DNA of 22,768 nucleotides, taken from positions 1 to 22,768 of the forward strand of contig JAANSK020255052.1 of assembly GCA_011763485.2 (NCBI GenBank), written 5' to 3'. Every line of letters starts with the position of its first letter. The stretch's first letter is position 1. Both the position numbers and the translations under genes were made by a program. Of this stretch, positions 7,877 to 17,279 are shown one piece after another. Under the pieces are notes generated by a model that did not search any database, was not told where the DNA came from, and was given only the letters and a program-made list of their open reading frames with translations. Source of the DNA: Isoetes engelmannii (Eukaryota; Streptophyta; Lycopodiopsida; Isoetales; Isoetaceae).

Positions 7877-9690
7877 ATTGCTATATAATGTATTTATTTG
7901 TTGTACAAACTTGCACGTTGTGTAATCGAAGTGTTCATTTTAATATAATCTTCTGTTGGCTGTACAATTTGATGCTTTTAAGTTTCTTGCTTTATGATTT
8001 ACTAAACATAATGGTCTTGGGCTCCAAAACATCATTTGAATTGACTTTTACATTGTTTGACAAAAATGAACACCTTGCAATTCAAGCGTCTGGCTGTGGC
8101 ATTGAGTTTCTCGACCCGCGAGACGAGAAACTCATAACCACACCGGAAAGATAATTATTTTTTTTACACATGAATTACCAATGCCAAACGACCGCAAAAA
8201 GGGACACCTAAAAATCATGTCATTAGGGGTCCATTTAAGGTCCTCGCAAAAAAAGTTGGGAATGACATCTGTCCCATTTTTTCCAAATGGTACTTAGGGG
8301 AAAAGTTCCTGGAATCTGGGCAGAAATTTGATCAATTCCATGCATGTATTTCACTTTTACTTTACTTTATGCAAACATAATGAAGCAACGAATTCATGTT
8401 CATGTTTCTTAGAAGCATTCAAGCAAGAGATGGAAAAGGTTTGGGTTTCATTCTGCAATGAGTGCAGCATGGTCTCTATAGTGAGTGCAGTAAGCATGCC
8501 CAAAACTGAAAGATAATACTAAGTTTGCCATAAAACTCTAACAACAGCATAAAGAAACTTGCTTCCTGTTAAATATGCTGGTGCTCAACCCAAATCGCAT
8601 GGCGAAGCACAGTAACTCTACTGACCAAATCAAAACCTCATACAAAAGGAAAGATCACCGTTGGTAGCGGCATTACCTTGGTAGAAGGAATCTGTTGCAT
8701 AAAATCCATATCAGACCAGAAAGCAAGGATATGTACTGCATCCAAGGAATCGCTGAGGCAGTCAATGCAGTGATAGCTGCTCTTCCAGCATCAACCTTGA
8801 AGGATAAGAAGCTTCAAGTGACGGGCGGCCGCCGCCGGCGCCCTACTGCTTGCTTGGGGTTCACGTTCTACTGCTCACGGCTTCATCCACTAAATACTAT
8901 CAAAATTGTTGTGTAAAATACTGTGTCAAATACTATCTGAAAATTGTGGGTAACTAGATGTCGCAGGTGAAGCTAGAATGCGGTACCCAGTTGGTCTTGC
9001 CTAGAATGATTGCCACATGGCAGGCTGCCATTGGCTCTCATGCAAGAAACCGACACCCACTTTCCTTGATGAAGTCGGACAACCGGATTGTTGAAGATAG
9101 ATTATTGATCTAGCAATCAGGGCGGATTGTTGATCTAACGATTGGGATTTGGAGGCTGCAGATCCGTAGATTTTCTGAACTGTTGAATCCGCTAAGTTTT
9201 GTGGTACTGCAAAATTGTGACACAGAAGGAAGGTCGGCATGAGACTTGATGTACGACTGCTGTACGGAGCTTGCCATTGTCTTGTTCTTTGTTCCTTGCG
9301 GGAGTTTATCAAGCTGGGAGCACATTACATCTGGCAATTTTTATCTGATTTGCAGTGTTTCTTGATACAAGATTGTGCTTTGTTGCTTGAACATCCTTCA
9401 AATAGTGGTGTTTGGTTGCTCTAGCTTTTCTAGCCGAAAAGTTTTCAGCGTACAGAATCGCTAATTGGTTGCGATGAACAGTTGCTTTCTAGAAATTCTT
9501 ATCGCAGTACTATTGAAGAAGCACACGTATAAATTACCTTTAGAAATCATCAACAGCTCAAGAATACGCTGCAGACCTTTGACAAAAGCTTTAGCTCACG
9601 TTAAATTTAACAAGTTGAAATATGCTGGGAGTACAATGTAAAACTTTGTTCATATCAGAAGAACCTGTTTGAATTCTGACATGAAGGAGG
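7877..9690. other. Gene-poor stretch between the phosphatase-like gene and the transposon
   Basis: Apart from the hairpin at 8095-8142 I see no supportable gene. AT-rich DNA with T runs (about 8158-8166) follows the phosphatase stop and may include its 3' UTR. A short open stretch around 8695-8900 encodes a plausible helix (IAEAVNAVIAALPASTL) and then runs into a GC-rich GGCGGCCGCCGCCGGCGCC tract. It has no splice or homology support. Confidence 0.5.
8095..8142. repeat. Last palindrome copy, in a hairpin with mirrored flanks
   Basis: The arms 8095-8113 (TGTGGCATTGAGTTTCTCG) and 8124-8142 pair at 16 of 19 bases, with GAGTTTCTCG perfect. The centre ACCCGCGAGA is an imperfect version of the family core. 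It lies about 220 bases after the phosphatase-like gene. No further copy is seen to the end of the window. Confidence 0.85.
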
Positions 9691-9716
9691 AATACTGTCC
9701 CGGGGGGTGCACATTT

Positions 9717-9788
9717 AAGAGACCCCCTTGTACATGTGCGTGTATGGAAGGGGGTCTTTATTTAAAGGTTTCCGTACGTATACGTACG
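9717..9788. repeat. Subterminal hairpin and 16-bp palindrome near the transposon's left end
   Basis: The arms AAGAGACCCCCTT (9717-9729) and AAGGGGGTCTTT (9748-9759) form a hairpin whose loop contains the conserved CATGTGCGTG. A perfect 16-bp palindrome CGTACGTATACGTACG follows at 9773-9788, and a related ACGTATACGT recurs near 9856. These are plausible transposase-binding or structural sites; that role is inference. Confidence 0.7.
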
Positions 9789-9859
9789 TGCAGTCTACGA
9801 TGCATTTTTTTCGGGGGTACGTTAGGGGGTAGGGTTCAGTTGTTCCCCCATTTATACGT

Positions 9860-10185
9860 ATACGTGAGGGTTTTGCCGCGTTTTTTTCCATTTACCTGTT
9901 CTTCGAGGTCGAGGAAGCCGTGCTTGATTTTTGCCCGGATCCTGGATCTCGTCCCATTGTTCTATCTAGCCCTGCCGGAGGTAAGGCAGAGCCCTGGTAG
10001 TTTAACACGGTTTAATTCCGGGTTTAATATCCACTCCAGACTGGTTAATGTGCTTTAATACTTTAGAGTTGCTTAGGTTTGTGCTTGTTGTTTGCTTTTG
10101 CAGAGAGGTGGTAGATCTAAGCTTGTGTAGTGTGAGTTTTTGGTTAAGATAGGGATATTTTCTTGCTTGTTAGATGCTCAGTTAA
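9860..10185 (+). other. Leader-like sequence inside the transposon
   Basis: Pyrimidine-rich DNA passes through a possible exon end at CTGCCGGAG|GTAAGG (donor at about 9980). This looks like a captured 5' untranslated exon and start of an intron, but no ORF supports it. I see nothing else here. Confidence 0.25.
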
Positions 10186-10494
10186 GCGGGTCTATGTGAG
10201 GCCTTCTTGGTTAAGAGTAGGTCTTAATTTGTTGCCTGGTGTTTGGTGGTGGCCTTGTTGCTACTGTTAGAGTGCGCAGGGCAATGCCTACATAATCGAC
10301 CTAGTTTCTCTTTTATCTGCAAATCAATAAGAGAAGAAAGCGGGTCTATGTGAGGCCTTCTTGGTTAAGAGTAGGCCTTAATTTGTTGTCTGGTGTTTGG
10401 TGGTGGCCTTGTTGCTGCTGTTATAGTGCGCAGGGCAATGCCTACATAATCGACCTAGTTCCTCTTTTTATCTGCAAATTAATAAGAGAAGAAA
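10186..10494. repeat. Tandem duplication of a 154-bp unit
   Basis: Copy one is 10186-10339 and copy two 10340-10494. They begin GCGGGTCTATGTGAGGCC and end AATAAGAGAAGAAA, and differ at only a handful of positions plus one extra T in copy two. The high identity means a recent duplication. It lies inside the transposon and contains no ORF I would support. Confidence 0.95.
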
Positions 10495-10735
10495 GGGATA
10501 TGCCCCGATATTTTGGGTGCAGGCTTCCTGCAGGAAAAGCTTGGGACATTCAATGAAAAAGATTTCTGCTGTATCAGATAATCCATGCTCAGGTCAATAA
10601 CGCTGCCAAGAGCAGTTGGTTCCCTATTGAGCTACAGCAACGGGCATAGATAGCGAGCATCCAAATTTCTCAAAAGGAGCTCATTTTGGAGCTCATTTTC
10701 GTGGATCTTTGTTTGTCATGCTCTTGGTTTCCCTG

Positions 10736-11152
10736 CTGAGGTCTTGGCTGAAATCAATTATGACGTCTGCTGAAGCTAATAAAGGACATGACATGTCCTT
10801 GATAAGGGAAAGACTTTGCAAATCCACTGAGGTATCAGGCTAGACCATTAGGCACTTGGTTTTTCAAAGTTTATTGACCTATATATGAATAACGGGATGT
10901 TATGTTCATCAAGCATTTCTGTGCGATGTAGCTGCTGCTATAACCATGCCAACAGATGAAAAATATAAGGTACTTTCCAGGGATTTTGAATCTATTTATA
11001 TCATCAAATTAGACATAAAAGCTATATGTTTTATCCAGCTTCCACAGTTTCTGGAACAACCATTCCCTGCTACGAATTCTGATGCTACAACAATGGCACA
11101 AGCTTCTACTGAGAAAATAAAATGGGTCCCTGTCATGGCTAACTACTTCTGA
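10736..11152 (+). pseudogene. Two exon-like fragments inside the transposon
   Basis: A stretch reading LRSWLKSIMTSAEANKGHDM and RERLCKSTE ends at a GAG|GTATCA donor (exon end 10831, phase 0). A matching phase-0 acceptor, TGTTTTATCCAG, precedes 11039. From there the frame reads LPQFLEQPFPATNSDATTMA and continues to a TGA at 11150-11152. The 207-bp intron and matching phase make a captured gene fragment plausible. The start is not identifiable and the product is not recognised. Confidence 0.3.
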
Positions 11153-11934
11153 AGAGAGGGGCGGGAAGTAGTGCAGTTGTTGCTTCTCCATTGCAAAGTG
11201 CTGCATTTTGGCCTAAATTAATGCGTTAGATGGTTCATGCAATGGCACACATGTGCCCATAGTTTATGAGGAGGCCACAGAATGTGCTATTTTGCATGAG
11301 GTTTTAGTGAGCCACCTTACTTCTGAGGGGTGAGAGTACAGGTACCACATTTCTAAGGACCAATGCATCTGCTTTTATACAATTTGCTTTTTGCTTGCAA
11401 GTTGACATTTAACACATGAAAAGCAAACACTTAAGTTGGAAATTGCGAGATTGTATTGCTATAAAGAGTTGGGTGCATGATAGTGGCTTGGCTATGCAGT
11501 TGGCTGGGATGGGCTTCTTAAGGTGAGTTTTTAAAAACTCTTTTTCTTTATCTGCTATGTTTAGGTGATGGTTGTCTTCTCCCGTATCCCATCGTACACT
11601 TCCTGGAATCTAATAATTATCCTACGCATCATTTTGTGTTATAGTTAACTCATGTCCTGCTCACATCTAAAAAGTGACCTTAAAGATCTACATGTTCAGA
11701 GGGCTTTCTTCTATAATTTTTATTTGTAGAAAGCAATATGTTTATCAGTAAACTTGGATGTGGATAATATTAAACAGGGCTTAGGTAGAAATTTGGTTGC
11801 ATGTTCTAGCTACAAATTGATTGCATATAACAGATATTTGGAGCAGTGTGAAGTTAATGTCATCATATCTTTTATGTGAACCATCTACACTTTTGCAGTT
11901 TAATAGAATATTTCTTTTGTTTACTTCTGGGCAG

Positions 11935-12025
11935 GAATAAGGAGCAGGCAATGTTGTCAGATTTGGCAGTAATTTTGAAGTTGACATTCAATACAAGGGA
12001 CATCTCGTGTACACTTTTTTCAAAG
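11935..12025 (+). pseudogene. Isolated 91-bp exon fragment inside the transposon
   Basis: A strong acceptor (TTTACTTCTGGGCAG) precedes 11935, and an AAAG|GTATCT donor follows 12025. The frame between them reads NKEQAMLSDLAVILKLTFNT and then RDISCTLFSK. Neither neighbouring exon was found on the same strand in a convincing form. It looks like an internal exon of an unidentified host gene taken up by the element. Confidence 0.4.
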
Positions 12026-12385
12026 GTATCTCATGTCATCCCATTACGCATGCTTAAACTTGAAATGTGCACTTTACAAGTGCATGATCTGCGTTGTTTG
12101 TATAATGATAAGCTATAGTAAAGTTTAGACACACAAAATGTTGACTCCAAATGTTTTTTTTTTCTTTGTCAAGGTGGGGGGCTCTGACTGCAAGCAGTAA
12201 TATGGTACAGCTCTAATATTGCAGTCTTCTTTCTTTTTGGTCATCATAGGCTGACTGAGCATAATGACATATTTATGATACAATGTAAAGCTTGCATAGC
12301 AGTGCAAATGTAATGTGATATCAAGCATGTTGTCAATTCTATTATGTTGTATTTGGACTACATTCTTTCATACAAAGATCCTTAC

Positions 12386-13142
12386 AAAGGTAGACGGGAT
12401 GTCGTTAAAGTAGGAATTAATCGTATTCTGTTCCCCGGTTTCAGTATTTTGTTCCATGATTCCTATCTCTTGTGCCTCTTTCATTTCAATTGGCGTAAGT
12501 GGGTTTATCTCAATAGGTCTCTCCTGCAACCAATTGATGGAAAAGGGAGGACAATGGAAAGCCTGAATGGAATCTGCTTTCAACCTAGCTGCAACCTGTC
12601 AAACGAAGAGTGAATAGCAAAGAATAGGATATCACAGAAAAAGGAAATGTCTAATAAAATAGTCCCTTTTACCAGCTTAGCATTCTCTTCTTGTGCCCAT
12701 GAAATTTTCTTTCCTCCTGAAGCACCTAGCATAGCACCCAAACCACCCCTTGGTTTTGATAATGCAATTGTTACTTTTGCTTGCAATTTATTTTTCTCGT
12801 CTGGCACAGATGTCATGGCGCAGAAGTTAATGCCACTGCTTCTCTAGTCAAACTAGTCTGGCCTGCCCTGTCAGTGCTATACATTACCATCACTAGATAG
12901 TAGTTTACAAGTGTCTAGATGTCCAGAGGCGCCTTTGAAACACAACAGATTGACATCTATACTGCTTGATTCCTCTCCAGGACCAATGACCTCAGACTCT
13001 GGGACCGGCTCTTCTTGTTTCTGATCTTGAGGTCGAAGCTCGTCATTCAAATCAAGAATTTCCCCATCCTCAATAATATTTTGTGCCTCAGACGCAGTAT
13101 CACTTATTTCAGCCCCATCCTGTTGTTTTATTTCTGGATTCC
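12386..13142 (-). pseudogene. Three-exon minus-strand gene fragment inside the transposon
   Basis: Reading from high to low coordinates, a good acceptor (TTCTTCCTATATTCTCAAATTGCAG) opens an exon at 13142. It is acidic (NPEIKQQDGAEISDTASEAQ, then IIEDGEILDLNDELRPQDQ) and open until a TAG at 12879-12877. A second exon, about 12843-12673, reads INFCAMTSVPDEKNKLQAK and GGLGAMLGASGGKKISWAQE, ending at a GTAAAAG donor. A 77-bp intron with acceptor TCGTTTGACAG leads in phase to exon three, 12595-12386 (70 codons: VAARLKADSIQAFHCPPFSI...), closed by a canonical GTAAGG donor. The junction between the first two exons is unclear because the obvious introns there are too short; a longer one starting GTCAATC is possible. 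I do not recognise the protein. No start or end exon is present, as expected of a captured fragment. Confidence 0.5.
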
Positions 13143-13313
13143 CTGCAATTTGAGAATATAGGAAGAATTAACCATGTTGAACATAGTTGTTATAGAATGG
13201 CATGTTGACATTAACTATATGCCTGATCAAGATATTGAAGAAGCATGACAAACATGCAGATGTATTGCTGTGCGTAACTAACATTTATCCATAAAATATC
13301 ACAACATTTTAAA

Positions 13314-13547
13314 GCAACTGAGTTGTTATGTGGGTTAGTGCATGAATGTGAAAGCAAACTTCAGGATATTTTTTCGTGGTCATGTGTTGATGAGGCAATC
13401 AATCAGGCACGTGAAGATGGCAATGTCTCTGAAACTTATGATGAAGAGGGTGTGCACAAAAGCACAATTGCTGCACTACAAACAATACAACATATGCGCA
13501 AAGGAAGTTCTACATATATTGCTTTTTCACTACCGCTGCTGCTGTGA
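13314..13547 (+). pseudogene. Isolated exon-like ORF inside the transposon
   Basis: After a CATTTTAAAG acceptor the frame is open for 78 codons to a TGA: TELLCGLVHECESKLQDIFS and then CVDEAINQAREDGNVSETYD. The amphipathic, acidic composition looks like real coding sequence for about 60 codons; the last residues (AFSLPLLL) are probably read-through into an intron or flank. It lies on the strand opposite the fragment at 12386-13142, 170 bases away. The product is not recognised. Confidence 0.35.
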
Positions 13548-14644
13548 ATTCAAGATGGCACATTAGCATTAGGTGGTGTTATTTATGAACAGAATTTTAT
13601 TTCAAGTAAATGAAATACCTGTAAAATTCTCCAAGAAAAAGTTACCGAAATTTTAGAAAATTGAGCTTGTGCACATGATTATTCATTTTTTTATAAAACC
13701 ATATAAAACCTTTTAAATACAGGAAAGTTGATGCATTACATGATAAATTAATGGTTCCATGTGAACTATCATTCCCATCCCTGTTATTTGTTATCAGAAC
13801 AAACAGCTTCATTCCATGAGCTATTAATGTTGATAAAAGAAAGCAGGACTTGCACATGTGAGTTTTAAGTTTATATAGGAAAGGTTCATGAGATAGTTTT
13901 ATATTCCTTTTAATGGGTAAGAAGAGATAGGAGACGTTTGCAGTACAATTGAAATGGGCCAAATAGGTCACATTGATCTCTTTCAAGTAGGTTTCACTGA
14001 CATCTCCATGCAATTTTACTTTGCCTAAGTGATGTTTTTTCAATAGCCTATAGAAGAGTTGTTAGTTTTAAATGTGGACGCGAAGTGAAGTTGCATGGAG
14101 ACCTGAAGTTGCATGGAGACCTATCTGGTCTACTGTATCGTAAAGTTAAAAGCTATCTTTAATGGCCTTATTCTCTATAATTTGCCCATGGTCTGGGCAC
14201 CATAAGGACTATGCGATTCTCGATTAAGACTAGATTAAAAAAGGAATTGAAGGCATATGGCCAGAGGCTACTCAAATCAAGTTTTTGCTTTTTATTTTAT
14301 TTTTTCTTGGTTGTTGCAACCTTTTGACTGCATTTTGGGCTATAAGCAAAGGTGAAGATGGGGCCATGCATTAACTTTCTCCTTAAGGTTCAAGAACCGT
14401 CCAATTTACATAGCAATCAATAAGCTAATGGTCACCTAATATGATTCATCTCTAGGGTTACGATTGTCTGTCGCGCCCAAGTTAGACTCGGGTTAAACCC
14501 TACACTCAATCCGATAAATCAAATAGCCAACTATAAACACAACCACCTACACAACCGATTGAGGGCGCTTGTGGATGGGCTTGTAGCAGTGCCGTAATAG
14601 CTTGTAAAATAAGGTCTATCCAAATTTATGAAACTGATCATAAA
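13548..14644. other. Non-coding interior of the transposon
   Basis: AT-rich sequence without a supportable exon. A short direct repeat (GAAGTTGCATGGAGACCT twice, about 14087-14121) is present, and T-rich tracts occur near 14290. Nothing else is seen. Confidence 0.5.
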
Positions 14645-14811
14645 AATATGATAGGGGATATGGTTGAATTTAGACAGATTATTGTACAAATATGGTAGGG
14701 GGTTGAAAGAATTTATAGAAATCAGTGTATATATATGGTAGGGGGTGTACCTAGAGTTTTTATAATTTCCGTATAAGGGGATTTTTTCAAGTATTTTAAC
14801 CGTATAAGGGC
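14645..14811. repeat. Degenerate subterminal repeats at the transposon's right end
   Basis: Three copies of an AAATATGRTAGGGG motif occur at about 14645, 14688 and 14731, spaced about 43 bases, like a decayed tandem array. Two copies of CCGTATAAGGG follow at 14769 and 14800. Clustered short repeats just inside one end are typical of DNA transposons and usually bind transposase; here that role is inferred. Confidence 0.7.
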
Positions 14812-14882
14812 CTTTTTCTCTAACCCTGTGCACGCACATGCCCTATAGACTATACATTAGCTGCACCCCCCTGGAATACTGT

Positions 14883-16700
14883 TAAGTATCTACCATGCGT
14901 AGCTAGGATTTTCGATAGGATCCTTTGCAGTTATCAATTGAAAACAGAAGAAAAGCATACAAAAAAACCCTGCTTCGGATTGATACTACTACAGGGGAAG
15001 AGTGGAAATCCCCATTTAACCTCCATAAGGATCGACAAGCAAGCAGAACAACGGTCGTGGAGTGACAGGAGAGTTGAATTTCCAGAATTTTCTTAATTTT
15101 CCTAACCGTTGATCTGAAATTAGAGACATTTGACGGATAGAATTAAATTTAGCTGACGTGTAAGGCACGTGGATAGGCTAGAATTTAAGGAAAGAGTGCA
15201 CCTCGATTTAGGCAACCCTGCTAAAAAAAAAAAAAAAAAAAGAGAATTATTAACCAGAGACCATTGAAACAAAAAAATATCGAATACATATCTATGATGG
15301 TATGGCAATCCATAACTTTGCTAACTTTTAGTAAAAAAGGTCAACAACTTTCGAAAAAGGTGAACACGCTTTATGGGTTAATTTCTTATTTATAAAAAAA
15401 TGGTGAAACTAGTGGAATTCACTTGTCAAAATTTTATTTGTTGTTTTGACATCACGAGAAACAACCATAATAATTGCAACCTAAGATGCAAGGTTTAAAT
15501 ACAATTTACTTTGCACACTCATTCAATAAGTTTAGTGCGTGTATTTACTTTGCACACTCATTCAATAATTTTAGTGCGCATTGGTCTTCAAATGCCCCAC
15601 AACCACAACTGAGGTGATGTAATCTTTGGCAAATATTGTAAGAACATTAGAGAAGAAAAAGAATAAGACTTTTTTTTGTTGCTAGCATCTTTGATCTTTA
15701 GACAAAATGTTGAAAGTGATACAAACTTGTCGAGTGTTGTCTATTTACCATTTTCAATGTCATAGAAGTTGTGTTACCCATGTCACTACATGGGGTCACA
15801 CGTCTATTACATGGGCCACCAATTTCAGCAATGTGCTGTCCAAAACTTGTCTGATCCAATGAGTGGGTATGATCTTGTCATATTATGACAAAATTTGTGA
15901 CAAAATTTGTCGAATCGGATTCCCTAATCTCATCTCATTGGGTGCGATGCTAGCATATATGAATTGCTATGCCATTTCCTCCATAATAGACTCCATAATT
16001 TTGTCCTAGTAAATGGACTGTTGGCGTTTCCAAGATCATGGCAGACAAACAGTCAACAAAAAGAAACAAGTTTGAAGGGTTAGTTAGATTTACTTTTTTA
16101 GACAAAATATTGACAGTGATGATATCTTTATGGGTGATCTCGGAGGTGGGATATCGGAGGTCGGAATCCTCAACACGTGTGATCTCGTCCTCTAGGATTC
16201 CCACGGACTGCGCAGTAACGGTGCAAAAATCTGAAATCAACCAGTTTTTTAGATGGATTTTTCTCCCTCGATTCTCCACGGAATCGCATGGGATCGGTTC
16301 GAGGGTGGTCAGAATGTCCTTGATCAGAGGCGCAAGTAGAGCCCATGGAGGAAGCAGGGCGAGCGCCGCTGCTATGGATCTGCCCAATCTAGCGAAAAAA
16401 TTAGGGGAACTGCGCAGTAAGCCATTAACTGCCAGTTAGTTAACTGTGTGATCTCGGAAAGGGGATCCCACGTCGGGATACCAAAGAAGGGTATCCCATT
16501 TGGTGATCCCATAGGGCAGAATCAACCGAAATCAGGGTAAAGCTATGCTCAGCCTAATAAAAATTTACACGTGTAGCATAAACGTGTAGTATAACGTGAC
16601 ACCACGTCTCCATTATTCAGGCAAACATTAAGGTAGATATAGCCACATTTGTGTACATAATTTAGAGACCATAGGCCCATCCAGATCACCCGTGTCATAA
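14883..16700. other. Intergenic stretch with a poly-A run and small repeats
   Basis: A poly-A tract lies at 15223-15241. A 36-base sequence (ATTTACTTTGCACACTCATT...) is repeated at 15504-15539 and 15543-15578, period 39, with about one difference. A TGACAAAATTTG doublet is near 15888. A small hairpin GGGATACC/GGTATCCC lies at 16475-16497. Overlapping open frames on both strands at about 15950-16440 have no domain or splice support. Confidence 0.6.
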
Positions 16701-16720
16701 ACGGCCCAGATCATCCCAAA

Positions 16721-16728
16721 TATAAAAA
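16721..16728 (+). promoter_or_regulatory. Candidate TATA box for the receptor kinase gene
   Basis: TATAAAAA at 16721-16728 follows a mixed-composition region and is the best TATA-like match upstream of the kinase. It would imply a leader of about 500 bases. Position alone supports it. Confidence 0.3.
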
Positions 16729-16955
16729 ACGTCCTTACAATTCTGGCGTGAAGCTAAAATTAGGTATCCTCACAGCCAACCGACCGTTTAGCGGTATCCG
16801 CCAAAGTTAGCAGGGCGGGCCATTAAAGCGCCGGATTCACAAGATATTCTGTCCGCGGATTTGACCAGATTATTAAACCTGATGCACTGATTCTTTCTTC
16901 GTGTTCTCCATGTCTTAGCATTTTAGCCGTGGGTGGGAAGCTTGAAAGCTGGGCC

Positions 16956-17072
16956 ATGGCGATTTGCCGGGGTTTAAATCCGTCCGATTTGTTGCTTACC
17001 GGTGCATTCCGGCTCCTTGGATCCCTCCTGGAAGCTGCAGATTTTGTTTGGTGGATTCGTGATCGAAATTAG
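16956..17072 (+). CDS. Upstream ORF 1 in the receptor kinase leader (38 codons)
   Basis: An ATG in a GCCATGG context (strong at +4) opens MAICRGLNPSDLLLTGAFRL and ends with TAG at 17070-17072, 203 bases before the main start. The good initiation context means scanning ribosomes should use it if the leader begins upstream. Transcript evidence is needed to know whether it is in the mRNA. Confidence 0.3.
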   Translation: MAICRGLNPSDLLLTGAFRLLGSLLEAADFVWWIRDRN

Positions 17073-17240
17073 GTGCTGCTTCGACCCAGAAATCGTCCTA
17101 TTTGGTGCAGAATTTCGCTACCCCCGGTTGATTCAAAACAAGGCTATCCCTTTGAGCTAAAGAATTCAGGTTTTTCCTTCGAAATCAGGTTTTCTGAGCT
17201 CAAATTTGGTAATCTTTGCATTTTCAAGATTCACTTTAGT

Positions 17241-17279
17241 ATGTGGCAACTTGGATCTGCCAATTCAGAGCAAGAATGA
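17241..17279 (+). CDS. Upstream ORF 2 overlapping the kinase start (12 codons)
   Basis: An ATG at 17241 (A at -3) opens [12 protein letters not shown]. Its TGA (17277-17279) overlaps the main ATG (17276-17278) as ATGA. A ribosome that translated it would finish on the main start codon, an arrangement that usually lowers or couples initiation. Confidence 0.4.
   Translation: MWQLGSANSEQE

Larger units (their letters stand above)
9699..14874. mobile_element. 5.2-kb non-autonomous DNA transposon carrying gene fragments (Pack-type)
   Basis: The ends are inverted repeats: CCCGGGGGGTGCA at 9699-9711, and at 14862-14874 a sequence whose reverse complement is CCAGGGGGGTGCA (12 of 13). Both ends are flanked by the same 8 bases, AATACTGT (9691-9698 and 14875-14882). 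The direct match extends to GGAATACTGT if the last two element bases are counted. Exactly 35 bases inside each end lies a second inverted match, CATGTGCGTG (9733-9742 and, inverted, 14831-14840). The right end also holds three TATGRTAGGGG repeats. An 8-bp duplication with a CAGGG-like end suggests the hAT group; a Mutator-type element with a 9-10 bp duplication is the alternative. No transposase was recognised inside. Exon-like pieces with splice signals occur on both strands. Confidence 0.7.

Noticed and set aside
112-8142. Reading the repeated palindromes as a CRISPR array
   Set aside because: Spacing is irregular, from tens to thousands of bases; cores vary and there are no uniform spacers or cas genes. 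The DNA is plant nuclear.
8820-8840. GC-rich GGCGGCCGCCGCCGGCGCC tract as a CpG-island promoter
   Set aside because: It is only about 20 bases long, with AT-rich DNA on both sides and no gene starting nearby.
10560-10585. Possible LTR primer-binding site (GTATCAGATA)
   Set aside because: Only part of the usual TGGTATCAGAGC is present, the 154-bp units upstream are tandem rather than terminal, and no gag or pol sequence follows.
12844-12885. A 39-45 base intron joining the two minus-strand exons
   Set aside because: Too short for plant splicing; a longer alternative or decay is more likely.
14380-14420. tRNA-like GGTTCAAGAACC
   Set aside because: No cloverleaf arms could be built around it on either strand.
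15950-16439. Overlapping long ORFs on both strands
   Set aside because: Neither shows a domain, splice signals or convincing composition. Two long frames overlapping on opposite strands suggest chance.
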